Origin: JAZDRH01 sp047470865
Lineage (GTDB): Bacteria; Pseudomonadota; Gammaproteobacteria; Pseudomonadales; Pseudomonadaceae
Assembly: GCF_047470865.1 (NCBI RefSeq)
Contig: NZ_JAZDRH010000001.1
Location: forward strand, 186,001-250,000
DNA length: 64,000 nucleotides
Direction of reading: 5' to 3'
Below are positions 8,903-18,333 of this stretch, one piece after another. Both the position numbers and the translations under genes were made by a program. The notes under the pieces are model-generated. The model was not told the DNA's origin, made no database searches, and worked only from the letters and a program-made list of their open reading frames with translations. Numbering within the stretch: the first letter of the stretch is position 1; each line of letters begins with the position of its first letter.

Positions 8903-9506
8903 GCAACTCAGTACGCAAATTATTGAGGCTGGAAAGTTCTTGTATAGTCGTGGCTGGTCGCCTGCTACCAGTAGTAATTACTCGGCTCGTTTAGATCAGC
9001 AACATATTTTACTGACCGCTTCTGGTAAACATAAAGGACAACTCACTGCAGCAGATATTTTGCTTTGTAATGCGCAAGGAGACAGTCTAGAACAAGCTAA
9101 GCAACCCTCAGCTGAAACCTTACTGCATGCTCAGCTTTACCAACTACGACCTAAAGTGGGTGCTGTACTACATACGCATTCAATCAATGCTACTGTTATT
9201 TCTTTAGCGAGCAAAACCACGCAACTTAGATTAACTGGTTATGAATTACAAAAAGCCTTTTCTGGCATAAACACTCATGAATGTGAATTAATTATTCCCA
9301 TTTTTGACAACACACAAAATATGCTTTCACTTTGCGCCCAAATAGCCCCTTATTTAGCCGCTCATCCTGACTGTTGGGCTTATATTATTCGCGGGCATGG
9401 CGTTTATACTTGGGGCGCAGATATGAATGAAAGCTTGCGTCATATAGAAGCATTAGAGTTTCTTTTAGAATGCGAATTAAAGCTACTGAGCTTAGGTGCC
9501 CATTAA
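8886..9506 (+). CDS. mtnB: Methylthioribulose-1-phosphate dehydratase
   Basis: Second step of the methionine salvage pathway shown here: dehydrates 5-methylthioribulose-1-phosphate to the diketone. 206 residues of the class II aldolase/AraD fold, with zinc ligands in VLHTHS (H96 and H98) and a further HGVYTWG motif (about 175-181). Start may be either of two adjacent ATG codons (8886 or 8889) after AGGAG. It overlaps the MFS gene and is followed by mtnD after 16 bp. Confidence 0.95.
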   Translation: MMRMREQLSTQIIEAGKFLYSRGWSPATSSNYSARLDQQHILLTASGKHKGQLTAADILLCNAQGDSLEQAKQPSAETLLHAQLYQLRPKVGAVLHTHSINATVISLASKTTQLRLTGYELQKAFSGINTHECELIIPIFDNTQNMLSLCAQIAPYLAAHPDCWAYIIRGHGVYTWGADMNESLRHIEALEFLLECELKLLSLGAH

Positions 9507-9522
9507 TAGATGAGGAGAAACT

Positions 9523-10074
9523 ATGAGTAGCCTAGCGGTTTACCATGTTAACGATCCCGTGCAACCACAGCGTTTACTTAATCATGCTGACGATATTATT
9601 CGTGAGCTATCTGAAATAGGCGTAGATTTTGCACAGTGGCAAGCTAGCGCCGTGTTACAACCTGGTGCAAGCAGTGAAGATATTATTGCCGCCTATCGCA
9701 CAGACATAGATAAATTAATAGCAGCGCAGGGGTATCAAAGCTTTGATGTGGTGAGCATCAAAGAAGATCATCCTGATCGTGAAGAATTACGTGCTAAATT
9801 TCTTGACGAACATACGCATAGTGAAGATGAGGTACGCTTTTTTGTCGCTGGCAGTGGCTTATTCAACTTACATGTTGAAGATCATGTATATGCTGTCTTT
9901 TGCGAAAAAGGCGATTTAATTTCAGTACCAGCAGGTAGTAAGCATTGGTTTGATATGGGCGAGCATCCGTACTTTATTGCTATCCGTCTGTTTAACAATC
10001 CTCAAGGTTGGATCGCTCAATATACCGGCGATAGCATTGCAAAAGACTTTCCAAACATGGACGACTGGAAATGA
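9523..10074 (+). CDS. mtnD: Acireductone dioxygenase
   Basis: Metal-dependent cupin that oxidises acireductone to the 2-keto acid precursor of methionine (Fe form) or to an off-pathway product (Ni form). 183 residues; metal ligands are visible as H97, H99 and E103 in EHTHSEDE and H141 in AGSKHW, matching the Klebsiella enzyme. It has a clear GAGGAG ribosome site and its stop overlaps the mtnC start in ATGA. Confidence 0.96.
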   Translation: MSSLAVYHVNDPVQPQRLLNHADDIIRELSEIGVDFAQWQASAVLQPGASSEDIIAAYRTDIDKLIAAQGYQSFDVVSIKEDHPDREELRAKFLDEHTHSEDEVRFFVAGSGLFNLHVEDHVYAVFCEKGDLISVPAGSKHWFDMGEHPYFIAIRLFNNPQGWIAQYTGDSIAKDFPNMDDWK

Positions 10075-10745
10075 TTAGTGCAATAGTTACTGATATTGAA
10101 GGGACTACAACTTCAGTTAGTTTTGTTTATAAAACCTTATTTCCCTATGCCAAAGCGCATATAGCCGAGTTTCTACAAAAACAACAACAACGCCCAGATG
10201 TGGCTGAGCAAATTAGAGTATTGCACACAGAATTAGGCAAACATCTTAGTTTAGAAGCGTTAATCGCACAGCTCATACAATGGATGGAAGAAGATAAAAA
10301 ACATACTGCATTAAAAGCGTTGCAAGGTATGGTTTGGCAACAAGGTTATTTGACCGGAGAAATAAAAGGGCACTTATATCCTGATGTGCTTCCTGTTCTA
10401 GAACAATGGGCTGCGCAAGGCATTGCACTCTATGTTTACTCATCAGGATCAGTACAAGCACAGAAATTACTCTTTAGTTGTAGCGAGCAAGGCGACATTA
10501 CATCGTTATTTTCAGGTTATTTTGATACCACCATTGGTGCTAAACGCGAAATAAGCGCTTATCGTAATATTAGCCAAACCTTAGATTTGCCAGCGGCACA
10601 GATTTTATTTTTATCGGACATGGTACAAGAGCTTGATGCAGCAGCTAGAGCAGGCTTTAAGACGATAGGCCTAGCACGTGATGGTGCTAGTCTAGTAGGA
10701 CATACAACTGTGAATAGTTTTGCAGATATTAACCTCAGTTGGTAA
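10071..10745 (+). CDS. mtnC: Enolase-phosphatase E1
   Basis: Bifunctional HAD-superfamily enzyme that enolises and dephosphorylates the mtnB product to give acireductone for mtnD. 224 residues; the HAD motif I is VTDIEGTTTS with D8 and the family-typical E10, motif II is YSSGS (about 122-126), motif III and IV lie near LFLSDMVQELDAA. Translationally coupled to mtnD through a four-base overlap. mtnA and an MTA nucleosidase or phosphorylase are not in this window. Confidence 0.95.
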   Translation: MISAIVTDIEGTTTSVSFVYKTLFPYAKAHIAEFLQKQQQRPDVAEQIRVLHTELGKHLSLEALIAQLIQWMEEDKKHTALKALQGMVWQQGYLTGEIKGHLYPDVLPVLEQWAAQGIALYVYSSGSVQAQKLLFSCSEQGDITSLFSGYFDTTIGAKREISAYRNISQTLDLPAAQILFLSDMVQELDAAARAGFKTIGLARDGASLVGHTTVNSFADINLSW

Positions 10746-10821
10746 TACCATACTAAAATACTTGGTCTTTGTGGTTAGCCGTAATTTAGCGTAAACTACG
10801 GCTATCATTTGAGGAGTTAGC

Positions 10822-11403
10822 ATGAGCACTATAGTGATTACCGAATCTGCGCAAGAATACTTGGCCGATTTATTAGCAAAGCAAGACGCCCCAGGCATTG
10901 GCATCCGTGTATTTATTACCCAACCAGGCACTACTTATGCTGAAACATGCATTGCTTATTGCAAGCCGGGTGAACAGAAGCCAGAAGATACGCCTATGGC
11001 ACTAGCCGCCTTTACAGCTTGGATTGATGCAGTCAGTGAACCTTTCCTAGAAGATGCCGTTGTGGATTTTGCAACAGATCGCATGGGCGGCCAGCTCACC
11101 ATTAAAGCCCCTAATGCTAAAGTACCTATGATCCGTGAAGACAGTCCACTCCCTGAACGAGTTAACTACTATCTTCAAACTGAAATTAATCCCGGTCTTG
11201 CCAGTCATGGCGGGCAGGTAACCTTAGTTGATATTGAAGATGGTGTTGCTATTCTTCAATTTGGCGGTGGTTGTCAAGGTTGCCATCAAATTGACCTTAC
11301 GTTAAAAGAAGGCATTGAGAAAACCTTACTAGAGCGTATTCCTGAAATGAAAGGTGTACGGGATGTAACTGACCATAGCAATCGTGACAACGCTTACTAT
11401 TAA
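10822..11403 (+). CDS. nfuA: Fe/S biogenesis protein NfuA
   Basis: Carrier that assembles and delivers [4Fe-4S] clusters. 193 residues: an N-terminal degenerate A-type domain and a C-terminal Nfu domain with the cluster-ligating pair in GGGCQGCH (C151 and C154), the same spacing as E. coli C149/C152. GAGGAG precedes the ATG. A 76-bp gap separates it from mtnC, so it probably has its own promoter. Confidence 0.96.
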   Translation: MSTIVITESAQEYLADLLAKQDAPGIGIRVFITQPGTTYAETCIAYCKPGEQKPEDTPMALAAFTAWIDAVSEPFLEDAVVDFATDRMGGQLTIKAPNAKVPMIREDSPLPERVNYYLQTEINPGLASHGGQVTLVDIEDGVAILQFGGGCQGCHQIDLTLKEGIEKTLLERIPEMKGVRDVTDHSNRDNAYY

Positions 11404-11423
11404 GTTTGTAAACGGAGGAAACT

Positions 11424-11555
11424 ATCAACTCCTTTATTGAGTTAAGTAGTTATTTCATAACGAATTGTGACTTAAAATTGCAAATCTTTGAGATTGTTCA
11501 GAATTTAGACTGTTCAAATCTCATCAAGCGTGCTAAAAAATGGCTAGATGCTTGA
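11424..11555 (+). CDS. Possible 43-codon frame behind a strong ribosome site, non-standard start
   Basis: Between nfuA and ihfB, GGAGG (11414-11418) is followed five bases later by ATC and then 43 open codons reading INSFIELSSYFITNCD and ending KRAKKWLDA. No ATG, GTG or TTG lies at the right spacing. ATC starts are very rare, so either this is a lesioned gene, a leader, or chance. The frame stops 16 bases before the true ihfB start. Confidence 0.25.
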   Translation: MNSFIELSSYFITNCDLKLQIFEIVQNLDCSNLIKRAKKWLDA

Positions 11556-11571
11556 TAAAAAAGGAAAAGTA

Positions 11572-11871
11572 ATGACAAAGTCAGAGCTCATCGAGCGTAT
11601 TGTTACACAGCATCCTAATCTTATGGTGCGGGATGTTGAGGTTGCGGTAAAAACCATCTTGGAGCAAATGGCCCAAGCATTGTCTACTGGCGATCGTATT
11701 GAAATACGCGGATTTGGTAGTTTTTCATTGCATTATCGCGCACCACGAGTTGGGCGAAATCCTAAAACTGGTGAAACTGTGCGTTTGCCAGCAAAGCATG
11801 TGCCTCATTTTAAACCGGGCAAAGAGTTGCGTGACCGAGTAAATGAAGAACTAGCCAACTCGAATGCGTAA
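11572..11871 (+). CDS. ihfB: Integration host factor subunit beta
   Basis: DNA-bending HU-family protein that pairs with IHF alpha. 99 residues beginning MTKSELIERI, the invariant family N-terminus; a longer frame starts 24 bases earlier but ATG 11572 has AAGGAAAA ahead of it. The DNA-contacting arm RNPKTGETVRLPAKHVPHFKPG is present near residues 62-83. In Pseudomonas and E. coli rpsA lies upstream; here nfuA does. lapA follows after 16 bp, which is the conserved partner. Confidence 0.96.
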   Translation: MTKSELIERIVTQHPNLMVRDVEVAVKTILEQMAQALSTGDRIEIRGFGSFSLHYRAPRVGRNPKTGETVRLPAKHVPHFKPGKELRDRVNEELANSNA

Positions 11872-11887
11872 ACGCTAGGAAAAGTTT

Positions 11888-12229
11888 ATGCGACATATTA
11901 AAAAAATCTTCGTTTTGCTAATAGCTTTAGCATTAGCTGCCTTTACTATTTTCTTTATTCTCGGAAATCAAACCAGTAGTAGTATTAAGTTCTTTACTTG
12001 GTCTAGCCCAGAATTGCCTATTGCCACTTTCTTAATTATCGTTTTCATTGCTGGCTTAATTTTAGGTGCATTGCTGAGTTGGCTTGCATTAACACGGGCA
12101 CGCATGACTATTAAGAAATTACGCAAGCAAATAGCTAAAGCTGAAAAAGAAGCTCAATTACTAACAGAGCAAGTCATTGAGGCTGAGTCCAAAATAGAGG
12201 TTATTCCTGCCAAGGCTACTACAGAATAA
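11888..12229 (+). CDS. lapA: LapA-family inner-membrane protein (DUF1049)
   Basis: 113 residues with two transmembrane helices (about 7-26 and 45-68) and a charged coiled-coil tail (about 72-105), the layout of LapA/YciS. In E. coli LapA works with LapB and FtsH to control LpxC and so lipopolysaccharide synthesis. Placement directly after ihfB is also seen in Pseudomonas; lapB does not follow here, since dgt is convergent. Confidence 0.8.
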   Translation: MRHIKKIFVLLIALALAAFTIFFILGNQTSSSIKFFTWSSPELPIATFLIIVFIAGLILGALLSWLALTRARMTIKKLRKQIAKAEKEAQLLTEQVIEAESKIEVIPAKATTE

Positions 12230-12240
12230 CCCAATAAACA

Positions 12241-12266
12241 GCTCAGGCCCTAAGTAGGGCTTGAGC
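12241..12266. terminator. Hairpin between convergent lapA and dgt
   Basis: GCTCAGGCCCTA (12241-12252) pairs with TAGGGCTTGAGC (12255-12266) with one G-U type mismatch and a two-base loop. It overlaps the dgt stop codon. No strong T run follows on either side, so it may act only partly as a terminator. Confidence 0.5.
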
Positions 12267-13587
12267 GTCCTGTCATTTCGCGGGCCATTTCAGTAGCATA
12301 GCTATCTGTCATTCCTGCAATAAAGTCTACAATCTGCATAAAAGCACCATACAGTGGCATGGAAGGCAATGGTGCATTGTTACCTAATAAATCAAAAATA
12401 CGTCGATTTTTAAAAGATAAAGCCTTACCTCTATGCTGTTCTAATGCGGCACCACAAAAGGCATTAAGCAATATTTCCAAAGTGGTATAGGCGCCAATCT
12501 CATGCAAGGTTTTGCGCTTATCTTGAAATATTTTACTACGTGCTAATTGTTTAGCACCCAGCACGCAAGATTTTGCCGGCCCAACCATATGCTCCACTAA
12601 GTCACCTTCTAGCCGACCTTTTAAGAGTGCCTCTTGTTGATCCACAAAAGCATGGGCGGCGGCATTGGTAAGATGCTCAATTGCCTTACCACGCAAAATA
12701 GCTAAACGTCGGCGTCGAGAGTCTTGCGGGCCCAGTGCACGGTAGGTTTCAGGTAAGTCATCACCAACTAAACCCAGCAATAAAGCTTCCACTTCATTGT
12801 AACTGAGTAAGTCCATTTCCAACCCGTCTTCTAAGTCAATCAAGGCATAGCAAATATCATCCGCCGCTTCCATTAAGTACACTAAAGGATGGCGCGCCCA
12901 GCGTTCGTTCTCCAGCTTCGGAATTCCTAGCTTTTCAGTGACTTGCTCTAATAGTGCAATTTCTGTTTGGTAGGCGCCAAATTTATGCTTTTTATAGCCT
13001 TCAGCATTAGCGTAACGAGAACTCCAAGGATATTTTTGGAAAGCGCCTAGCGTAGCGTAGGTTAGACGCATACCACCGTCATGTTGGTGATACTCTAATT
13101 GCGTTAACACACGAAAACCTTGAGCATTACCTTCAAAGCTTAAAAAATCTTGGCGTTGGGCATCTGTCATATCGTCTAGCCAGCCACGGTCAGCTGCCTG
13201 TTGAAACCAATGACGTATGGCGTCTTCACCCGAATGGCCAAAAGGAGGGTTACCAATATCATGCGCAAGGCACGCTGACTGTACAATCATGCCTAAATCG
13301 GCGCTACTACACCAACTAGGTAAGCTATTATCTGCTCGTAGCATTTCCCCCACACGCATGCCCAATGAGCGCCCAACACAGCTCACTTCTAATGAGTGGG
13401 TTAGCCGCGTGTGAATATGATCATTGCTAGAAGTCGGATGTACTTGGGTTTTGCGTCCGAGACGGCGAAAGGCGCCCGAGAAAATTATACGGTCATGATC
13501 CTTATGAAAGGGGCTACGTCCTAACTCTTCAGGACTGTGTGTGGCTTTACCTAAACGCTCACGGCTTAATAAACGCTGCCAATCCAC
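12250..13587 (-). CDS. dgt: Deoxyguanosinetriphosphate triphosphohydrolase-like protein
   Basis: HD-domain dNTPase hydrolysing dGTP to deoxyguanosine and triphosphate. 445 residues from a GTG at 13587; the ATG 36 bases upstream lacks a ribosome site, whereas GTG follows AGAGGAAG and gives the family start MDWQRLLSRERLGK. Metal ligands are visible in HTRLTHSLEV (H64) and ACLAHDIGNPPFGH (HD at 109-110). The insert-containing length fits the type found in Pseudomonas. Confidence 0.92.
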   Translation of the reverse strand: MDWQRLLSRERLGKATHSPEELGRSPFHKDHDRIIFSGAFRRLGRKTQVHPTSSNDHIHTRLTHSLEVSCVGRSLGMRVGEMLRADNSLPSWCSSADLGMIVQSACLAHDIGNPPFGHSGEDAIRHWFQQAADRGWLDDMTDAQRQDFLSFEGNAQGFRVLTQLEYHQHDGGMRLTYATLGAFQKYPWSSRYANAEGYKKHKFGAYQTEIALLEQVTEKLGIPKLENERWARHPLVYLMEAADDICYALIDLEDGLEMDLLSYNEVEALLLGLVGDDLPETYRALGPQDSRRRRLAILRGKAIEHLTNAAAHAFVDQQEALLKGRLEGDLVEHMVGPAKSCVLGAKQLARSKIFQDKRKTLHEIGAYTTLEILLNAFCGAALEQHRGKALSFKNRRIFDLLGNNAPLPSMPLYGAFMQIVDFIAGMTDSYATEMAREMTGRSSPT

Positions 13588-13653
13588 AATACTTCCTCTT
13601 ATGATGTAAGCAGCAAGTAACATAAAAGGAAGTGGAAGCCTTTAGCAAGTGCT

Positions 13654-13989
13654 TTATGGATTATTCGTTGACTTAGTAGGCTCAGATGCTTCTGCTTGCG
13701 TTGGTGTTGGCTGTTTTACATAAAATGGGAGTAGCACTAATAAGGCCTGTATAGCGGTTTGCCATAAAGAAACTCCACTGGGCTTGCTAGTCTGTTTTTT
13801 AACTGTGAACCCAGCCAGAACACCACCAGCAATAGCAATATAGGGATAAAAGCGTTTATACCTTTGATGTAGCTGTTGTACTTTTGTTACAGGTTTTAAG
13901 AGTTCTTGGCTTTCCTGTTTAATTAATGCACGGCAAGCGGTTATATGTTGTATTAGTAAGCGCTTTTCTTCTATCTTAGTTTTCTTCAT
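13654..13989 (-). CDS. YqjK-like small membrane-associated protein
   Basis: 111 residues beginning MKKTKIEEKRLLIQH. It has a basic N-terminal helix, two weak hydrophobic segments (about 53-70 and 80-96) and a Thr/Ser/Pro-rich tail. It is the third gene of a yqjD-yqjE-yqjK-type operon and overlaps yqjE by 14 bases. A GTG 15 bases upstream is possible, but ATG 13989 follows GAGG at usable spacing. Identification rests on context more than sequence. Confidence 0.6.
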   Translation of the reverse strand: MKKTKIEEKRLLIQHITACRALIKQESQELLKPVTKVQQLHQRYKRFYPYIAIAGGVLAGFTVKKQTSKPSGVSLWQTAIQALLVLLPFYVKQPTPTQAEASEPTKSTNNP

Positions 13990-14359
13990 TAAATAGTTCC
14001 TCACGCATCTTAGCTAGCTGCTCTAAACTATCAGCAAAAGCAGGTGGGCTATGGCGTGAACTGACTTTCCAGCGCCATAAACAAACCAGTGTGGCTAAAA
14101 CATAAAAAACGACGACACCAACCACCGCCCAAATACGGTAACTATCCCAGAACGCAATAATAATCAAAGCCGTTAAGGCCAATAGGCTTAATAAGCCAAA
14201 AATTAACACCAAGCTTAGTAAAATTACTTGCTTTAAAAAGTGCTGTTTTTGCTCATTCAACTCAATAACAAATAAGCGAAAATGACTGGAAATAAGGCCT
14301 AAGGCTGCCTTAGAAAACTTCTTCCCATGGCTAAGATCTGGCTTTTCATCAGCATTCAT
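13976..14359 (-). CDS. YqjE-like phage-holin-family protein (DUF1469)
   Basis: 127 residues with two strong adjacent transmembrane helices (about 48-72 and 78-101) between charged ends; the N-terminal SKAALGLISSHFRLFVIELNEQK pattern is typical of the holin-like DUF1469/PF07332 group. The frame extends further upstream into yqjD, but ATG 14359 lies four bases after the yqjD stop and is preferred. Stress-related inner-membrane function is presumed from E. coli YqjE. Confidence 0.75.
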   Translation of the reverse strand: MNADEKPDLSHGKKFSKAALGLISSHFRLFVIELNEQKQHFLKQVILLSLVLIFGLLSLLALTALIIIAFWDSYRIWAVVGVVVFYVLATLVCLWRWKVSSRHSPPAFADSLEQLAKMREELFNEEN

Positions 14360-14363
14360 AGAA

Positions 14364-14660
14364 TTATCGCTTACTGAATAAGTAACCCAGCAATAAACCC
14401 ACACCAGCGCCAATAGCTAATGCTTTATAAGGATGCTCTTTAATAAACTGCTCAGCTTGGGTAAGCACTGTTTTACCGCGCTCAATCAGTGCTTGCTGAT
14501 TTTCTGAAAGGCTATCTTTAGCTTTGGCTAGACTTTCTTCAAGTTGGCCACGTAAGTTCGCTAAGCTACTCTCTGTGACTTCGCCTGAATTCGCTAAAAG
14601 CTGTTCAATATTGGCAATTTCTGTGCTCAGTTGAGTGAATAAGCTGTTTTTATCAGTCAT
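14364..14660 (-). CDS. ElaB/YqjD-family ribosome-anchoring-type protein (DUF883)
   Basis: 98 residues: a long amphipathic coiled coil (about 1-75) and a C-terminal single membrane helix, KALAIGAGVGLLLGYLFSKR at the end, exactly the DUF883 layout. In E. coli such proteins tether stationary-phase ribosomes to the inner membrane. First gene of a three-gene operon with the yqjE- and yqjK-like genes. Confidence 0.85.
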   Translation of the reverse strand: MTDKNSLFTQLSTEIANIEQLLANSGEVTESSLANLRGQLEESLAKAKDSLSENQQALIERGKTVLTQAEQFIKEHPYKALAIGAGVGLLLGYLFSKR

Positions 14661-14885
14661 TAAAATATCCTCATATCCATCTGTAGATAGCGCAACTACT
14701 TAATAGTTTGCTTGCTGCCAGTGCATGTAACATACAGCATCGTTAAACTTAGCATGCTAGTAAAGCTTAGCCTAATTATATTGAGCGAGCACAGTCAGTT
14801 TATAAATTCTAATAATTTTTAGTAGCGACACCATTTGTCTTTAAAGGCTGGCACAATAGCCTAATTCGCTAAAGGGGGGTTACCA

Positions 14886-17800
14886 ATGTCAGAACTTACA
14901 CCAGGATTTATGGTGATTCATGGCAATCAGCTTGAAGAATTACGTGAGCTGATTGTGCAATGGATGAGTGCTAATCCACTGCATCCATTAGAAAATGAAA
15001 TAATCCTCGTACAAAGTAATGGCATTGCCCAGTGGCTCAAGCTGGCTTTAGCGGCTGACGAAGGTGGTGGCATTTGCGCAGCAACACAGGTAGAGCTACC
15101 AGCACGTTTTTTATGGCGCACTTACCGCACGGTGTTGGGTACAGAAAATGTTGCCAAAGAATCACCTTTAGATAAAGCGCCTCTCACATGGCGATTAATG
15201 CGTCTTTTACCTGAAATCATTAACCGCCCAGAGTTCGAGCCTTTACAGCGCTTTTTAGAAGACGATGCTGATTTACGTAAGCGTTATCAGCTTTCAGAGC
15301 GCTTAGCTGACTTATTTGACCAATACCAAGTGTATCGGGCAGATTGGCTACAAGACTGGGCTCAAGGAAAAGATCAATTAATCAATGTGCATGGGCAAGT
15401 TAAAGCTGTAGAAAGTACAGAACAAAGCTCACTGGCGTGGCAAGCTTCTTTATGGCGTATCTTAATTGAAGATTTAGGGCAACAAACACTCTTGGAAAGT
15501 CGTGCTGGCGTACATCCGCGCTTTATGCAGGCAATGCGCGCTAGTACACAGATGCCTAAAGGCTTACCAAGGCGTGTGATTGTGTTTGGTATTTCTTCAC
15601 TGCCAGCGCAAATGTTAGAGGCGCTTTCTGCTTTAGCTCAATACAGCCAAGTTATGCTCTGCGTGAATAATCCTTGTCAGTATCACTGGGGCGATATTGT
15701 TGAGGATAAAGACTTACTACGTCATCAATTTAAGCGCCACGCGCGCAAGAAAGGCATGCCCATCGCTATTGCAGATGAGGATATGCATCAACATGCTCAT
15801 CCGTTATTAGCGGCATGGGGCAAACAAGGGCGTGACTATATCAATTTGCTTGATCAATACGATGATCCGGCCTATTACCAAACGCGCTTTAATGCATTAA
15901 ATCAGCGCATTGACTTATTTGATAGTCGAGGTCAACAAAGATTACTTAATCAGTTGCAGGATGACATTCTGAACTTACGTTCTTTGCAAGAAACCCAAAA
16001 TACGTGGGCGCCCATTGATACTGAGCATGATCAATCTATTCGCTTTCATGTGGCACACAGCGCTCAACGTGAGGTAGAAATTCTGCACGACCAGCTATTG
16101 GCACGCTTTGCACAAGACAGCAGTTTAAAACCTCGCGATATTATTGTAATGGTGCCTGATGTCAATCGTTATGCTGCACATATTCAAGCTGTTTTTGGTC
16201 AACATAAACGGGATGATAAACGCGCTATTCCTTTTACATTAAGCGACCAAGGCCAGCGCGGAACAGATCCATTACTCATAGCTCTGGAGCATTTACTGCA
16301 TCTGCCAGAAACACGCTCTAGTGTCAGCGATCTAATGGACTTACTTGACGTACCTGCAGTACGGGGGCGTTTTAATATTGCGGAAGAAGATTTACCTCAA
16401 CTGCAAAACTGGATTACTGGTTCAGGCATACGCTGGGGACTCAATGCAGAACAACGGCAAAAACTCGGTCAAACGACAGGCTTAGAACAAAATACTTGGA
16501 GCTTTGGCTTGCGTCGCATGTTGCTAGGTTATGCCTTAGGCGCCCGTGGTGAATATCAAGGGATTGAGCCTTATGATGAAATTGCTGGCTTAGAAGCCGC
16601 TATCATAGGCCCTTTAGTTCAATTACTAACAGCTATTGAGCAACTTCAACAACAACTGGAGCAAACGCATTCATTAACGCAATGGGTAGCTATTTTTCAA
16701 CAATTATTACAAGACTTTTTTAGTGCAGATAACGAACGTGATGAATTATTGCTGTTACGCTTAGAAACGGCTTATGAAGCTTGGTTTCAGTTAGCAGAGG
16801 CTGCACAAATAACACAACCTTTGCCTTTAGCCGTGGCTCGCGAAGCTTGGTTAAGTCAGCTTGAGCAAGATAGATTAAGCCAACGCTTTTTAGCTGGTGC
16901 TGTAAATTTCTGCACCTTGATGCCCATGCGTGCTATTCCATTTCGCTTAGTATGTATTCTAGGTATGAATGACGGCGATTACCCACGTTCACCTACGCCA
17001 CTAGATTTTGATCTGATGGCAAAAGACTATCGCCCAGGTGATCGCTCACGGCGTGAAGACGATAGATACTTATTATTAGAAGCCTTATTGGCAGCTACAG
17101 AACAAATTTATATTAGCTGGGTAGGACGTAATATTCGTGACAATAGCGAGCGGCCAGCCTCGGTTTTAATTAACCAACTACGAGAACATTTAGCCCAAGG
17201 CTGGAAAAGCCAGAAGGGCATCCCATTGCTTGAAGCTATAACTTTGGAACATCCATTACAGCCATTTAGCCGCCAATATTTTTCAGAACACCCTCAGCTA
17301 TTTACCTACGCGCAAGAATGGGCCTCCTTACATCAACCTAAACCAACCGCAGTAAAAGCAGAATGCTTGGATCAGCTTCCGGTAAATATTGAGCTTACGC
17401 CTGATAGCCTAGTTGCCATGTTGCGTGATCCCGTGCGTTATTTTTTCAATCAGCGTTTGAAGGTTTACTTTAATCAAGACAGCCAAGAACAACTGGATAT
17501 TGAGCCTTTTGCAGTAGATGCCTTAGCCAAGCATCGCTTAGCCGAAGAGTTACTAAATGCCGCCTGCACAGGGCCAGTCGAACATATTAAACAGCGTTTA
17601 GAAGCCCAAGCGCAAATTCAGCAGCGCAGTGGTTTTTATCCTATGAATGGTTTTGGCGAGCATCTGCAACAGCAACTATTAGCACCATTAGAGAATCAGG
17701 CTACACAGCTTTTCGCCCTACAAGCGCTATGGCCAAACCTAGTTACCAGTGCCAAACCATTAACCTTCAATTATCAGCAATATAGGTTAGAAGGTTGGTT

Positions 17801-18329
17801 TAGCGGGTTGCGCCAAAACCAGCAGGGGGCCTTAGCAAATATTGAACGCATAACAGGGCGCATTTATAGCGGCAAACAACTAAAGTGGCACCGTATTTTG
17901 CGACCTTATGTTTACCACGTGCTTGCCTGCGCCTGTGATTTGCCAGTAACCACCTTTATTATTAGTGAAGAAGCCCAGCATAAAATACCTGCCTTAGATG
18001 CAGAATCGGCAAAACAGCTTGTACAGAGCTGGATATCTAGCTGGCAAGCCAGTTTACAGCAGCCTTTGCCTGTAGCCATGAAAACAGCACTGAGCTATTT
18101 GTACTCAATAGAGCATGCCGATGACCAAGAAAAAGCCTTAGAAACCGCTGCATCTACCTATGAGGGTGGTCATCAAAAAACAGGGGAGCGCAAGCAAAGT
18201 TTTTATTTAACACGCCAGTATCCTGAGTTTTCCAGCTTCCCCACAGCCGACTTTACCCATTGGGCTAAGACGCTGTATTCCCCACTGATTAATGCCAGTA
18301 TTAGTCCCCTAAACAGTGCTGAGGAGTAA
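14886..18329 (+). CDS. recC: RecBCD enzyme subunit RecC
   Basis: Chi-recognition subunit of the RecBCD helicase-nuclease that processes double-strand breaks. 1147 residues, normal for RecC. The start MSELTPGFMVIHGNQLEELREL and blocks such as IILVQSNGIAQWLKLALA (about 39-56), VSDLMDLLDVPAVR and VCILGMNDGDYPRSPTPLDFDLM are typical. A strong GGGGGG tract precedes the ATG. It overlaps no other gene, and recB begins four bases after its stop. Confidence 0.97.
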   Translation: MSELTPGFMVIHGNQLEELRELIVQWMSANPLHPLENEIILVQSNGIAQWLKLALAADEGGGICAATQVELPARFLWRTYRTVLGTENVAKESPLDKAPLTWRLMRLLPEIINRPEFEPLQRFLEDDADLRKRYQLSERLADLFDQYQVYRADWLQDWAQGKDQLINVHGQVKAVESTEQSSLAWQASLWRILIEDLGQQTLLESRAGVHPRFMQAMRASTQMPKGLPRRVIVFGISSLPAQMLEALSALAQYSQVMLCVNNPCQYHWGDIVEDKDLLRHQFKRHARKKGMPIAIADEDMHQHAHPLLAAWGKQGRDYINLLDQYDDPAYYQTRFNALNQRIDLFDSRGQQRLLNQLQDDILNLRSLQETQNTWAPIDTEHDQSIRFHVAHSAQREVEILHDQLLARFAQDSSLKPRDIIVMVPDVNRYAAHIQAVFGQHKRDDKRAIPFTLSDQGQRGTDPLLIALEHLLHLPETRSSVSDLMDLLDVPAVRGRFNIAEEDLPQLQNWITGSGIRWGLNAEQRQKLGQTTGLEQNTWSFGLRRMLLGYALGARGEYQGIEPYDEIAGLEAAIIGPLVQLLTAIEQLQQQLEQTHSLTQWVAIFQQLLQDFFSADNERDELLLLRLETAYEAWFQLAEAAQITQPLPLAVAREAWLSQLEQDRLSQRFLAGAVNFCTLMPMRAIPFRLVCILGMNDGDYPRSPTPLDFDLMAKDYRPGDRSRREDDRYLLLEALLAATEQIYISWVGRNIRDNSERPASVLINQLREHLAQGWKSQKGIPLLEAITLEHPLQPFSRQYFSEHPQLFTYAQEWASLHQPKPTAVKAECLDQLPVNIELTPDSLVAMLRDPVRYFFNQRLKVYFNQDSQEQLDIEPFAVDALAKHRLAEELLNAACTGPVEHIKQRLEAQAQIQQRSGFYPMNGFGEHLQQQLLAPLENQATQLFALQALWPNLVTSAKPLTFNYQQYRLEGWFSGLRQNQQGALANIERITGRIYSGKQLKWHRILRPYVYHVLACACDLPVTTFIISEEAQHKIPALDAESAKQLVQSWISSWQASLQQPLPVAMKTALSYLYSIEHADDQEKALETAASTYEGGHQKTGERKQSFYLTRQYPEFSSFPTADFTHWAKTLYSPLINASISPLNSAEE

Positions 18330-18333
18330 GACA

